64,000 bases of DNA from Embleya sp040629175 (GCF_040629175.1 NZ_JBEXUX010000021.1:81625-145624), one strand, 5' to 3'. Counted from the first letter of the stretch, positions 1-11,654 are shown. A program made the numbers and translations. The notes: generated from the letters alone by a model not told the origin.

Positions 1-1
1 C

Positions 2-709
<708 letters not shown>

Positions 710-748
710 GCCCGCGGGCGCGGCCCGGCCGTGCCCGCAACGAACATC

Positions 749-778
749 GGCCCCGGATACACCATCCGGGGCCTTCGT
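749..778 (+). terminator. Intrinsic terminator of hrdB
   Basis: Perfect 10-bp stem (GGCCCCGGAT at 749-758, ATCCGGGGCC at 764-773) with a 5-base loop, followed by TTCGTGT. It sits 40 bases after the hrdB stop. A short T-poor tail is usual for actinomycete terminators. Confidence 0.8.
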
Positions 779-883
779 GTGTGCGCCTGCCGAGGAAATC
801 ACCCGTTCGCCCAAAGCGAGGATTCCGGATCGCCACGCTGGGGCACCGGCTTCTACCTGACGGTAGCCGGCGAGAGGTTCCCC

Positions 884-1741
884 ATGATGGTGCGAACGCC
901 CGAGCGGAACAGACGCAGCAAATTCCGGCGGTACACACGAGGATCGATGGTCGCGCTTGTCACGGTCGTGACGGCGGCACTCCTGATCGGCGCCACCCCC
1001 TCGGGGCCGCCGCGCGTGGTGGTCGGTGGGAGCCCCGCGGACACCGCGACGTATCCGTGGGCGGTGGCCCTGTCCAGTCGAGCCGAGTACGGATCCGCGC
1101 GATCGGGGCAGTTCTGCGGCGGCACGCTGATCGCACCCACCAAGGTGCTGACCGCCGCGCACTGCATGTACGACGCCAACGGCAACCGGGACGACCGGCC
1201 GGACCTGAAGGTGATCCAGGGACGGACCGACCTGCGCGGCACCCAGGGTCGGGAGGTGGCGGTCGGCCGGGTCCAGGTGAATCCCGACTTCGACCCGAGC
1301 CGGATCTCCGGCGACTGGGCGGTGCTCACCCTCGCCGAGCCGCTCGGTACGGGCCTGGCCTCGATGGTGGAACAGGACGCGGACATTTACGCGAGCGGCA
1401 CCGCGTCGACGGTGTTCGGCTGGGGCGACACCACGGGGCGCGGCGACTACTCCTCGACACTGCGCCAGGTCACCGTGCCGCTGGTGTCCGACGCGACCTG
1501 CGCGACCGCGTACCCGGGTGGGCGGTACGGGACGTACGAACCGGCCTCGATGGTGTGCGCCGGCGAGCGGCAAGGGGGCAAGGACGCGTGCAGTGCGGAC
1601 AGCGGTGGCCCGCTTCTGGTCGCCGGTCGGGTCGCCGGGATCGTCTCGTGGGGAGACGGATGTGCCCTGCCGGGTAAACCGGGCGTCTACACCCGGGTCG
1701 CCGCGTTCGCCCGGGACATCCGGGATGCCGCCGGATTGTGA
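884..1741 (+). CDS. Secreted trypsin-like (S1) serine protease
   Basis: Chymotrypsin-fold endopeptidase of 285 residues, predicted to be exported. A basic N-terminus (RNRRSKFRR) is followed by a hydrophobic segment (about residues 22-37) that acts as signal peptide or anchor. The mature domain begins near VVVGGSPAD, the usual activation site form. The catalytic triad is visible: His93 in LTAAHC, Asp144 in GDWAVLTL and Ser240 in CSADSGGPL. The residue two before the serine is Ala instead of the nearly invariant Gly (chymotrypsin Gly193, oxyanion hole). ATG 884 is chosen because GAGAGG lies 6 bases upstream; a second ATG follows directly at 887. The 336-residue open frame upstream would run through the hrdB terminator and is not used. 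Confidence 0.88.
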   Translation: MMVRTPERNRRSKFRRYTRGSMVALVTVVTAALLIGATPSGPPRVVVGGSPADTATYPWAVALSSRAEYGSARSGQFCGGTLIAPTKVLTAAHCMYDANGNRDDRPDLKVIQGRTDLRGTQGREVAVGRVQVNPDFDPSRISGDWAVLTLAEPLGTGLASMVEQDADIYASGTASTVFGWGDTTGRGDYSSTLRQVTVPLVSDATCATAYPGGRYGTYEPASMVCAGERQGGKDACSADSGGPLLVAGRVAGIVSWGDGCALPGKPGVYTRVAAFARDIRDAAGL

Positions 1742-1798
1742 GGGATATCACGGGCCGTGAGGGCGGTGACCGCCCCCCTGGGTGACGACGACAGACGC

Positions 1799-1830
1799 CG
1801 ATGGCGGCCACCTCGCGGTGGCCGCCATCG
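1799..1830. terminator. Bidirectional terminator between the protease and DUF7455 genes
   Basis: Perfect 14-bp stem (1799-1812 with 1817-1830) and a TCGC tetraloop between two convergent genes. It can end transcription from both sides. Confidence 0.85.
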
Positions 1831-1874
1831 GCGCGATGTCTGCTCGTCGGGATCTCAGAGGGTCGGCTGTCTGG

Positions 1875-2105
1875 TCAGTTGTCGTCGTCCGGTGCGGTAA
1901 CGGGGACCGCCGTGAGGCGGTCGGTCTCGTCCTGTATCTCCACGGCCACCTTCCGAAGCTCTGGTTCGAACTTACGGGCGTGGTGCGCACAGAACAGCAG
2001 TTCGCCGCCGCTGGAAAGGACTACCCGAAGGTATGCCTGGGCGCCGCACCGATCACAACGGTCGGCGGCCGTCAACGGACTGGCGGGTGTCAGAACCGAA
2101 TTCAC
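1875..2105 (-). CDS. DUF7455 small zinc-ribbon-like protein
   Basis: 76-residue cytoplasmic protein of a family found next to the sigma factor and parE in actinomycetes; its function is not known. A CDRCGAQA segment and a later FCAHHARKF segment give a Cys-x2-Cys plus Cys-x-His-His arrangement that could bind one zinc ion. The C-terminus is acidic (APDDDN). The start is GTG 2105 with AGAGG 5 bases upstream. It is divergent from parE and convergent with the protease gene. Confidence 0.85.
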   Translation of the reverse strand: MNSVLTPASPLTAADRCDRCGAQAYLRVVLSSGGELLFCAHHARKFEPELRKVAVEIQDETDRLTAVPVTAPDDDN

Positions 2106-2490
2106 GTCGCCTCTTCTCTACTCGACGAAGCCTTCATCGATGTCCAACATCAAATCAGCCTCGAACGTTCCCGGGGTGATCGTGTCATGTTCAACAGCTT
2201 CTCGGCACACCCCTTCTGCAACTCATTCCTTGTGCATAGGACGTGCCCTGTGCGCGTACGGTTCATGCCGGCCACCCGATCGGGTGGTCGAAGATGTGTT
2301 CGGATGCCGGCTAGGATGCGGCGGCGAGCCGTCGCCGGGGTGTCTTCCGGCCCCGGTAGCCTTGCTCTCCGGCGCGACGAGGGTGATCAACGGGCCCGAT
2401 TTCGGGGGCTCGGACATCGCCGACGCGCCGCACGGATCGACGCGTTCGCGGCGATTCGACTACGCGACTACATGCGAGGAGTTGCACCGC
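2106..2490. other. Divergent promoter region between DUF7455 and parE
   Basis: 385 bases without a gene. Stop-free translation does continue upstream of parE, but it lacks homology to ParE N-termini and overlaps the DUF7455 gene on the other strand, so it is not called. TAGGAT at 2312-2317 is a good -10 match for parE. No clear structure or repeat is seen. Confidence 0.6.
2288..2317 (+). promoter_or_regulatory. Candidate parE promoter
   Basis: TAGGAT (2312-2317) fits the actinomycete -10 consensus TANNNT. TCGAAG (2288-2293), 18 bases upstream, is a weak -35. It would give a 5' leader of about 165 bases. The call rests mostly on the -10 match. Confidence 0.4.
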
Positions 2491-4611
<2,121 letters not shown>

Positions 4612-4632
4612 GCACACCGCCGCACCGGCCGG

Positions 4633-4678
4633 GGCCGGGCCCGAAGGGACTGTTCGTCCCTTCGGGCCCGGCCTTTTT
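4633..4678 (+). terminator. Intrinsic terminator of parE
   Basis: Perfect 17-bp GC-rich stem (4633-4649 with 4657-4673), 7-base loop, then TTTTT. This is one of the few classical T-tract terminators in the window. Confidence 0.93.
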
Positions 4679-4989
4679 CATGATCGCCGGCCGGGTCGAA
4701 CGGCCCGTATATCTGCGATAGAAGGACGAATGTCACTCATTGGCGTATGACCGTCACACCTCCCGTATCGGGAGGGCTCGAACCCTCGTTGGCCAAGCGA
4801 TTCCACGAGCATGGCGGAGCCAGGAGTGCGGCCGTGCCGGCGGTTCATCCGAACAGGTGAATCGTGCACAACCTGGCCGTGCGGCCCGCGCCCGCTGCCC
4901 ATGCTGAACACCAGTCCCATCGAACGCCTGTCTCGGGTGCTCGGATCGGACGGAACCGCGCGGTTCGGCCATCGACGAGGAGAACTACG
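4679..4989. other. Intergenic region upstream of the DUF485/symporter operon
   Basis: 311 bases with no supported gene. A short inverted repeat (CTCCCGTATCGGGAG, about 4765-4780) is followed by a sequence resembling a tRNA T-arm on the reverse strand, but no cloverleaf can be formed around it. The promoter of the downstream operon presumably lies here but could not be identified. Confidence 0.4.
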
Positions 4990-5370
4990 GTGACGACCAG
5001 TTCGTACCGACCCACACCCACCCGGGGTGTGCCGTTCGGCGACCCGGAGCCGGATCCGCGCGCGGACATCTATCTACGCGTGCAGGCGAGCCCGGAATTC
5101 CAGGAGATCCGGCGTCGCTATCGCGACTTCGTCTTCCCGATGTCGCTCGCGTTCCTCGCGTGGTACCTGCTCTACGTGTTCGCGTCCACGTTCGCGCGCG
5201 GTTTCATGGCGCACCGGATCCTGGGCGCGTTCAACGTCGCACTCGCCTTCGGCCTGCTCCAGTTCGCGAGTACGTTCCTGATCACCTGGTCGTACGCCCG
5301 CAACGCGCGCGGCAAGCGCGACCGGGCCGCGCTCAACCTGCGGTGGGAGACCCAGGAGATGTTCCGGTGA
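4990..5370 (+). CDS. DUF485 membrane protein, symporter partner
   Basis: 126-residue inner-membrane protein of the DUF485 family, which is almost always encoded before a sodium:solute (acetate/monocarboxylate) symporter and is thought to assist it. After a hydrophilic N-terminus come two transmembrane helices (about FPMSLAFLAWYLLYVFASTF and NVALAFGLLQFASTFLITW) and a basic C-terminal tail. The start is GTG 4990 with GAGGAG 7 bases upstream. Its stop overlaps the symporter start by 4 bases (GTGA), so the two are translationally coupled. Confidence 0.9.
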   Translation: MTTSSYRPTPTRGVPFGDPEPDPRADIYLRVQASPEFQEIRRRYRDFVFPMSLAFLAWYLLYVFASTFARGFMAHRILGAFNVALAFGLLQFASTFLITWSYARNARGKRDRAALNLRWETQEMFR

Positions 5371-6980
5371 ACGCGGTCCACCTCGCGGCCGCGGGCGGCC
5401 ACCGCGGGCTGACCGGCCTGCTGTTCGTGGTCTTCGTGGTGATCACCCTCGGCATCACCGTGTGGGCCAGTCGGAACAACCGCACGACCAACGACTTCTA
5501 CGCCGGCGGCCGCGAGTTCTCCGCGTCCCAGAACGGGCTGGCCATCGCCGGCGACTACATGTCGGCGGCATCCTTCCTGGGCATCGCCGGACTGATCGCG
5601 CTGTTCGGCTACGACGGCTTCCTGTACTCGATCGGCTTCCTGGTCGCGTGGCTGGTCGTGCTCATGCTCGTGGCCGAACTCGTGCGCAACTGCGGGCGGT
5701 TCACGATGGCCGACGTGGTCGCGTTCCGGATGAGCCGCAAGCCGGTGCGGACCGCGGCGGGGGCCGCGACCATCGTGGTCTCGATCTTCTACCTGATCGC
5801 CCAGATGGTCGGCGCGGGCACCCTGGTCGCGCTGCTGCTCGGCGACCCGGGCGGGTCGGCGCAGACCTGGACGATCGTCGGCGTGGGCGCGCTGATGGTG
5901 GTCTACGTGACCTTCGGCGGGATGAAGGGCACCACCTGGATCCAGATCGTCAAGGCGGTGCTGCTGCTCGGCGGCGCGATCCTGATGACGATCCTGGTCC
6001 TGCTGCGTTTCCACTTCGATCTCGACGAGTTGCTGGACACCGCCGCGCACACCAGCGGCCACGGACAGCAGTTCCTGGAACCGGGGCTGAAGTACGGGAA
6101 GAACCTGACCAGTCGACTGGACTTCATCAGCCTGGCGATCGCGCTGGTGCTCGGCACCGCGGGGTTGCCGCACATCCTGGTGCGGTTCTACACCGTGCCC
6201 ACCGCGCGCGCCGCGCGGCACTCGGTGATGTGGGCGATCGCCCTGATCGGCACGTTCTACCTGCTCACCATCGTGCTCGGATTCGGCGCCGCGGCGGTGC
6301 TCGGCTCGGACCGGATCCGCAAGTCGAACGCGGCGGGCAACACCGCGCTGCCGCTGCTCGCCGAGGAACTCGGCGGCGGACCGGACACGTTCGGTGGTGT
6401 GGTGTTGCTCGCGGTGATCGCGGCGGTGGCGTTCGCGACCATCCTGGCGGTGGTGGCCGGCCTGACGCTGGCCTCCTCGGCGTCCTTCGCGCACGACCTG
6501 TACACGAACGTGATCCGCAAGGAAGCGACCGACGAGAAGAGCGAACTGCGGGCCGCCCGGCTCTCGGCGATCGTGATCGGCGGGATCGCGATCGGGCTGA
6601 GCCTGTCCGCGCAGAAGCTCAACGTCGCGTTCCTGGTCGCGCTCGCCTTCGCGGTGGCCGCCTCGGCCAATCTGCCCACGCTGCTGTACACGCTGTTCTG
6701 GCGGCGGTTCAACACCAACGGCACGGTCTGGGCGATCTACGGCGGGCTCGGCTCGGCGCTGCTGCTCGTGTTGTTCTCGCCGGTGGTCTCCGGGGGCAGG
6801 ACGCCGCTGGTGACCGGGATCGACTTCCACTGGTTCCCGCTGGAGAACCCGGGCATCGTGTCGATCCCGATCGGCTTCCTGTGCGGCTGGATCGGCACGC
6901 TGCGCTCGGACGAGGAGGCGGACGCCGGCAAGTACGCCGAGATGGAAGTGCGTTCGTTGACCGGGGCGGGCGCCTACTGA
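5367..6980 (+). CDS. Sodium:solute symporter, acetate/monocarboxylate type (ActP/MctC-like)
   Basis: 537-residue integral membrane carrier of the SSS family with about 13 transmembrane helices, predicted to take up acetate or another short monocarboxylate with Na+. Typical elements are NDFYAGGREFSASQNGLA after the first helix, GDYMSAASFLGIAGLIAL in the second, and LVRFYTVPTARAARHS in the middle. The start GTG 5367 overlaps the DUF485 stop. The DUF485 partner favours acetate/pyruvate-type transport over proline or sugar transport; the exact substrate is inferred. Its last 7 bases overlap the stop of the convergent 6974-7963 gene. Confidence 0.9.
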   Translation: MNAVHLAAAGGHRGLTGLLFVVFVVITLGITVWASRNNRTTNDFYAGGREFSASQNGLAIAGDYMSAASFLGIAGLIALFGYDGFLYSIGFLVAWLVVLMLVAELVRNCGRFTMADVVAFRMSRKPVRTAAGAATIVVSIFYLIAQMVGAGTLVALLLGDPGGSAQTWTIVGVGALMVVYVTFGGMKGTTWIQIVKAVLLLGGAILMTILVLLRFHFDLDELLDTAAHTSGHGQQFLEPGLKYGKNLTSRLDFISLAIALVLGTAGLPHILVRFYTVPTARAARHSVMWAIALIGTFYLLTIVLGFGAAAVLGSDRIRKSNAAGNTALPLLAEELGGGPDTFGGVVLLAVIAAVAFATILAVVAGLTLASSASFAHDLYTNVIRKEATDEKSELRAARLSAIVIGGIAIGLSLSAQKLNVAFLVALAFAVAASANLPTLLYTLFWRRFNTNGTVWAIYGGLGSALLLVLFSPVVSGGRTPLVTGIDFHWFPLENPGIVSIPIGFLCGWIGTLRSDEEADAGKYAEMEVRSLTGAGAY

Positions 6981-7963
6981 CGGTGCGTCAATAGACGGGC
7001 GCGCATGCTCGTCGGGAGGCCCTCGTCCTTGCCGCAACTCTCCGGCCGGGCGGGGGCCTCCCGACGTGCGTCCACCGCGACGGTCCAGGTGCGGCCGTCG
7101 AGGTGATCGACGCGCACGGTCCATCCGCCGTCGTCCTCCGCGCGCTCGTCGTAGACCGACAGCGCGTCGGCCCGGCGCTCGCCGCAGTCCGCGCGGACCG
7201 CGAGCTCGGCGGCCTGACCGGCCCGGGAGTAGGTGGCCCGACCCCGGCAGTGATCCGGCACCATCTCGCCGCGCCGGGCGGCGGCGACCACGGCGCGGGC
7301 CGCGGTGGGGTCCAGGCGCCCGTACAGGTAGCCCTGGGGCAGCACGACGGCGGTCGGGGCGAACCGGTGCCCGCCCAGGTGCGTGACCTCCCAGGTGGCC
7401 TCGGGGAAGCTCGTGGCGAGCGCGGCGGCCAGCGGTCGGCCCGCGACCGCGCAGCACCGGTCCCGCTTGCCGTTCGTGCAGATCAGCAGGAGCGGTTCGG
7501 CGGCCGACTCGCCCACCGAGGGTTCGACCGGTCCGGCCAGCGCGGCCAGGTCGAGGGCGAGCAGATCGGCCGCGGCACGCACCCGCAACCGGCGCAGCCA
7601 GGTGCCACCGGGCTCGGTCCAGGCCAGGAAGGCGGTCCGGGGGCCGTCGGGGGCCCCGGCCTCGTCGTCGGCGCGGCGTCCCGGGGTGTTCGGGGTGCGC
7701 TCGCCCTCGTCGCTTCCGGCGCCCGGCTCCTCCGAGCGGCGGCTCGCTTCGTCCGGCCGACGGATCAGCGCGGCGCGGAAACCGGCCCGGCCGGCCCGCT
7801 CGTCCAACTCTTCGCCCACCCCGTCGTCGAGCCCGCGGCTGTCGGTCAGCGCCCTGGCGGCCCACGGCCCGGGGTGTTCCACGAGCAGCCAGCCGCGCGT
7901 GGTCGGAGCGGTGCCGGCCATCGGCTCGGCGAGTTCGTGCGAGAGAAAGACGCAGGTTTCCAC
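6974..7963 (-). CDS. Sucrase/ferredoxin-like family protein
   Basis: 329-residue protein of the Suc_Fer-like family (thioredoxin-fold, ferredoxin-like), whose role in bacteria is poorly defined. The N-terminal part (ETCVFLSHELAEPMAG, then WLLVEHPGPWAARAL) and the C-terminal CTNGKRDRCCAVAGRPLA plus HLGGHRFAPTAVVLP blocks are the family signatures. The cysteines in the latter block are in the region expected to hold an iron-sulfur cluster. A low-complexity acidic/arginine insert lies at about residues 60-90. GTG 7963 is chosen because it begins the conserved segment; no strong ribosome binding site is seen. The gene overlaps the symporter tail to tail by 7 bases, leaving no room for a terminator between them. 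Confidence 0.8.
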   Translation of the reverse strand: METCVFLSHELAEPMAGTAPTTRGWLLVEHPGPWAARALTDSRGLDDGVGEELDERAGRAGFRAALIRRPDEASRRSEEPGAGSDEGERTPNTPGRRADDEAGAPDGPRTAFLAWTEPGGTWLRRLRVRAAADLLALDLAALAGPVEPSVGESAAEPLLLICTNGKRDRCCAVAGRPLAAALATSFPEATWEVTHLGGHRFAPTAVVLPQGYLYGRLDPTAARAVVAAARRGEMVPDHCRGRATYSRAGQAAELAVRADCGERRADALSVYDERAEDDGGWTVRVDHLDGRTWTVAVDARREAPARPESCGKDEGLPTSMRARLLTHRQ

Positions 7964-8077
7964 GACTGTGCACCGTATAACTTTCGCCGGCCGGCCGGCC
8001 CGATCGGTCCCGCCCCGAGCGCCCCGATCCGGTGATCCCGGTACGGTTGTTGCACACGGTAACGATGGGAGGCGGCC

Positions 8078-8551
8078 ATGCCCCAGGGACGGACCGACGG
8101 GAGTGCGGCGATAGCCGGCTTCACGTTGGACGACGCGGTGGCGCTCGCCAGGGCCGCGCACGACGGTCAATTGGACAAGGGTGGTCATCCGTACATCACG
8201 CACCCGCTGCGGGTGATGCGGCAGGTCGAGGGCGCGTATACGCAGATGGCGGCGGTCCTGCACGACGTGATCGAAGACACACCGGTGGGTGCGGACGACC
8301 TGCGTGCCGCCGGCGTGCCGGAGCGGGTGGTGGCGGCGGTGATCGCGCTGTCCAAGCTGCCCGGCGAACCGCTGGAGGTCAGCATCGCGCGCGCGGCGGC
8401 GGACCCGATCGCGCTCGTGGTCAAGCGGGCGGACATCGCGGACAACCGCTCCGAGGCCCGGCTGGGCCAGCTCGACGCGGCGACGCAGGTGCGGCTGCGC
8501 AGCAAGTACGCGCGCTCGATCGAGCTGCTGGAGGAGTTCGCGGCGCGCTGA
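8078..8551 (+). CDS. Small HD-domain phosphohydrolase (RelA/SpoT HD, MESH1-like)
   Basis: 157-residue stand-alone HD domain of the RelA/SpoT hydrolase type. Metal-binding and catalytic signatures are His28 (AAHDGQ), His42 (ITHPLRV), His62-Asp63 with Glu66-Asp67 (LHDVIED), and a C-terminal RADIADN. This is the arrangement of small alarmone hydrolases such as MESH1, which cleave ppGpp to GDP and pyrophosphate; that activity is inferred from the family. The synthetase and regulatory domains of RelA are absent. ATG 8078 has GGGAGG 5 bases upstream. It is convergent with parC across a hairpin terminator. Confidence 0.82.
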   Translation: MPQGRTDGSAAIAGFTLDDAVALARAAHDGQLDKGGHPYITHPLRVMRQVEGAYTQMAAVLHDVIEDTPVGADDLRAAGVPERVVAAVIALSKLPGEPLEVSIARAAADPIALVVKRADIADNRSEARLGQLDAATQVRLRSKYARSIELLEEFAAR

Positions 8552-8589
8552 GGCCCGGGCGGGTGTGCCCGGCGAGCGAACGAACGAGG

Positions 8590-8624
8590 GAGGCCCCCGC
8601 AGCGAGGGACGCTGCGGGGGCCTC
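8590..8624. terminator. Bidirectional terminator between the HD gene and parC
   Basis: Perfect 14-bp stem (8590-8603 with 8611-8624) and a 7-base loop, placed between convergent stops and only 15 bases from the parC stop. Confidence 0.87.
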
Positions 8625-8638
8625 GTCGATGGGTCGAC

Positions 8639-11107
8639 TCAGACGGTGCCCGGCGGGCCGCCGACCGTGTCGACGTGCTTGGCCAGCGGCGTGCCGGAGC
8701 CGTCCCGGCGCGGGTCCGGGGCGGGCAGTTCGACCGGCCGGCCCTTGGCGTCCGAGGCTCGGGCCGGCGCCGGACCCGCCCAGGCCAGGCGCAGGGTGGT
8801 CTCGCCCTTGAGGAAGCGCTGGCAGCGCACGCCCCCGGTGGCCCGACCCTTGCGCGGGTATTCGGAGAACGGGGTGACCTTGCAGGTGCCGTGCTCCGAG
8901 CCGAACAGCGCGTCGCCGCTGTAGGCGGCGACGGTGACCACCGTCGCGTCCGCGCCCGGATCCACCGCGGTGAACGAGAGCACGGACTGCTCGGCGCCGA
9001 GCTTGATGCCGGCCATGCCACCGGCCGGGCGGCCCTGCGGCCGCACCATCGACGCCTGGAAACGCAACAACTGGGCGTCGTCGGTGATGAAGACCAGGTC
9101 TTCCTCGCCGGTGCGCAACTCGACCGCGCCGACGATCACGTCGCCCTCGCGCAGCGTGATCACCTCCAGGTCGTCCTTGTTCGCCGGATAGTCCGGCACG
9201 ACCCGCTTGACCACCCCCTGCGCCGTGCCGAGCGCGAGCCCGGGGGAGTCGGCGGCCAGGGTGGTCAGGCACACCAGTCGTTCCTGCGCCTCCAACGAGA
9301 CGAACTCGGAAAGCGGTGCGCCGCCGGCCAGGTTCGGCGCGGTCGCGGTCTCCGGCAACGAGGGCAGGTCGACCACGTTGATCCGGAGCAGCCGACCGGT
9401 GCTGGTGACCGCGCCGACCTCGCCGCGCACGGTGGCGGCGACCGAGGACACCACCAGGTCATGGTTGGCTCGGCCCCCCTCGGGCGGCAGCGGACCGCCG
9501 GTCGAGGTGCGGGCGAGCAGGCCGGTCGAGGACAGCAGCACCGTGCACGGGGCGTCGGTGACCTGGAGCGGGACCGCCGCGGCGGGCACGTCGGCCGACT
9601 CCAGCAGGACGGTGCGGCGCGGCGTGCCGTACTTCTTGGACACCGCGGCCAGTTCCTCGGAGACCACCTTCCGGAGCAGCTTGTCGTCCTCCAGGATCGT
9701 GGTCAGCTCGGCGATCTCGGCGCGCAGCCGCTCCTGCTCGGCCTCCAGTTCGATCCGGTCGAACCGGGTGAGCCGGCGCAGCGGGGTGTCCAGGATGTAG
9801 GACGCCTGGATGTCGGACAGCGAGAACGTCTCCATCAGACGTTCCTTGGCCTGCGCCGAGTTGTCGCTGGAGCGGATCAGCTCGATCACGCGGTCGATGT
9901 CGATCAGCGCGACGAGCAGGCCGTCCACCAGGTGCAGCCGCTCCTGGCGCTTGCGGCGACGGAACTCGCTGCGCCGGCGGACCACCTCGAAGCGGTGGTC
10001 CACGTAGACCTGGAGCAGTTCCTTCAGGCCCAGCGTGAGCGGCTGGCCGTCGACGAGCGCGACGTTGTTGATGCCGAAGGTCTCCTCCATCGGCGTCAGC
10101 TTGTAGAGCTGCTGGAGGATCGCCTCGGGGTTGAAGCCGTTCTTGATCTCGATGACCAGGCGCAGGCCGTGCGAGCGGTCGGTGAGGTCCTTGAGGTCCG
10201 CGATGCCCTGGACCTTCTTGGACTGCACCAGCTCCTTGATCTTGGCGATCACCCGCTCGGGGCCGACGTTGTAGGGCAGTTCGGTGACCACGATGCCCTT
10301 GCGGCGCGCGGTGACCGACTCGACCGACGCGGTCGCGCGGATCTTGAAGGTGCCGCGGCCCTTCTCGTACGCGTCCCGGACGCCGCCCAGGCCGACGACC
10401 CGACCGCCGGTGGGCAGGTCGGGGCCGGGCACGTGGCGCATCAGGTCTTCGAGCGTGGCGCCGGGGTGTCGGATCAGGTGGCGCGCGGCGGCGACCACCT
10501 CGACCAGGTTGTGCGGCGGCATATTGGTCGCCATGCCGACCGCGATCCCGGACGCCCCGTTGACGAGCAGGTTCGGGAACGCGGCGGGCAGGACGCCCGG
10601 TTCCTGTTCCTGGCCGTCGTAGTTGGGGCCGAAATCGACGACGTCCTCGTCGATCGAGTCGACCATGAGCATCGCGGCCGAGGACAACCGGGATTCGGTG
10701 TATCGCATCGCGGCGGGCGGGTCGTCGCCGCCGAGGGAGCCGAAGTTCCCGTGGCCGTCGATCAGCGGCAGGCGCATCGAGAACGGCTGCGCCATCCGCA
10801 CCAGGGTGTCGTAGATGGGGCCGTCACCGTGCGGGTGCAGCTTGCCCATCACCTCGCCCACGACGCGGGCGCACTTGACGTATCCCCGGTCCGGGCGCAG
10901 GCCCATCTCGGCGGCTTGGTACAGGATGCGGCGATGCACGGGCTTGAGTCCGTCGCGGGCGTCCGGCAGTGCCCGTGAGTAGATCACCGAGTAGGCGTAC
11001 TCCAGGAAGGAGCCCTGCATCTCGTCGACGACATCGATGTCGAGGATGCGTTCCTCGAAGTCGTCCGGTGGCTGCGGACCGGAAGTTTTCGTACTACGGC
11101 GGGCCAT
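8639..11107 (-). CDS. parC: DNA topoisomerase IV subunit A (ParC)
   Basis: 822-residue DNA cleavage subunit of topoisomerase IV, partner of ParE at 2491-4611. The N-terminal winged-helix region carries the active-site Tyr136 (AAMRYTESR), preceded by the quinolone-resistance region (HPHGDGPIYD, GNFGSLGGDDP). The tower and coiled-coil follow, then a C-terminal beta-propeller for DNA wrapping with degenerate repeats. The start ATG 11107 (ARRSTKTSG) has AAAGGAG 11 bases upstream. Longer in-frame extensions run to 11302 but lack conservation. A GyrA assignment is possible from sequence alone, but the pairing with parE in this neighbourhood supports ParC. Confidence 0.93.
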   Translation of the reverse strand: MARRSTKTSGPQPPDDFEERILDIDVVDEMQGSFLEYAYSVIYSRALPDARDGLKPVHRRILYQAAEMGLRPDRGYVKCARVVGEVMGKLHPHGDGPIYDTLVRMAQPFSMRLPLIDGHGNFGSLGGDDPPAAMRYTESRLSSAAMLMVDSIDEDVVDFGPNYDGQEQEPGVLPAAFPNLLVNGASGIAVGMATNMPPHNLVEVVAAARHLIRHPGATLEDLMRHVPGPDLPTGGRVVGLGGVRDAYEKGRGTFKIRATASVESVTARRKGIVVTELPYNVGPERVIAKIKELVQSKKVQGIADLKDLTDRSHGLRLVIEIKNGFNPEAILQQLYKLTPMEETFGINNVALVDGQPLTLGLKELLQVYVDHRFEVVRRRSEFRRRKRQERLHLVDGLLVALIDIDRVIELIRSSDNSAQAKERLMETFSLSDIQASYILDTPLRRLTRFDRIELEAEQERLRAEIAELTTILEDDKLLRKVVSEELAAVSKKYGTPRRTVLLESADVPAAAVPLQVTDAPCTVLLSSTGLLARTSTGGPLPPEGGRANHDLVVSSVAATVRGEVGAVTSTGRLLRINVVDLPSLPETATAPNLAGGAPLSEFVSLEAQERLVCLTTLAADSPGLALGTAQGVVKRVVPDYPANKDDLEVITLREGDVIVGAVELRTGEEDLVFITDDAQLLRFQASMVRPQGRPAGGMAGIKLGAEQSVLSFTAVDPGADATVVTVAAYSGDALFGSEHGTCKVTPFSEYPRKGRATGGVRCQRFLKGETTLRLAWAGPAPARASDAKGRPVELPAPDPRRDGSGTPLAKHVDTVGGPPGTV

Positions 11108-11358
11108 GCGCGGCGTTGCTCCTTTGCTTCTTCGGGCCGGCGCCGGGCCGTGTCTCCCGTGTCCGCCCGAGGGCGGCGCGGCCGGGGACGGCCCGCACGG
11201 CGTGCCCATTGTGACCCGCCGGTGCGACATGTGAGTGCATCGACCCGGGTGACAGCGTGCTTGAGGGCCGTGCGAGGAGGGAAGGACAGCCCTTTGGCCC
11301 ACGGTTGTGCCGCAGTCCCCGGCCGCCGTCCGAGCAGGGAAAAGGAAGGGTTTTCGCG

Positions 11359-11604
11359 ATGGACGACAAGCAGATTCGCGAACGCATCACCGACATGGTC
11401 GAGCAGGAGCGTGCCCTGCGGGAGCAACTTGCGCAAGGTGGCATCTCGGGCGGCGAGGAGCATCGTCGGTTGGCCGACGTGGAGGCCGAACTCGACCGGT
11501 GTTGGGACCTGTTGAGGCAGCGTCAGGCGTTGCGCGACGCGGGTGCGGACCCGGCGAGCGCGGCCGCGCGGCCGGCGCGCGAGGTCGAGGGTTACCAGCA
11601 GTAG
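11359..11604 (+). CDS. DUF2630 small helical protein
   Basis: 81-residue, highly charged, cysteine-poor cytoplasmic protein of the DUF2630 family, found in actinobacteria beside parC; function unknown. It is almost entirely helical (DDKQIRERITDMVEQERALR, then EEHRRLADVEAELDRCWDLL) and probably forms a coiled-coil hairpin. ATG 11359 has the purine-rich AAAGGAAGGG 8 bases upstream, which decides against the longer upstream frame. Confidence 0.85.
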   Translation: MDDKQIRERITDMVEQERALREQLAQGGISGGEEHRRLADVEAELDRCWDLLRQRQALRDAGADPASAAARPAREVEGYQQ

Positions 11605-11654
11605 GGCGCGCCGCGGGCGCGCTTCGCCCACCGCGAACACCCCCGCGCGCGGGA

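Noticed and set aside
1801..2490. N-terminal extension of ParE in the same open frame
   Set aside because: It overlaps the DUF7455 gene and its own promoter region, has no similarity to ParE, and a good start with ribosome binding site lies at 2491.
4755..4805. Possible tRNA gene on the minus strand (T-arm-like GGGTTCGAGCCC)
   Set aside because: The supposed T stem does not pair properly with a 7-base loop, and no acceptor, anticodon or D arm can be built around it.
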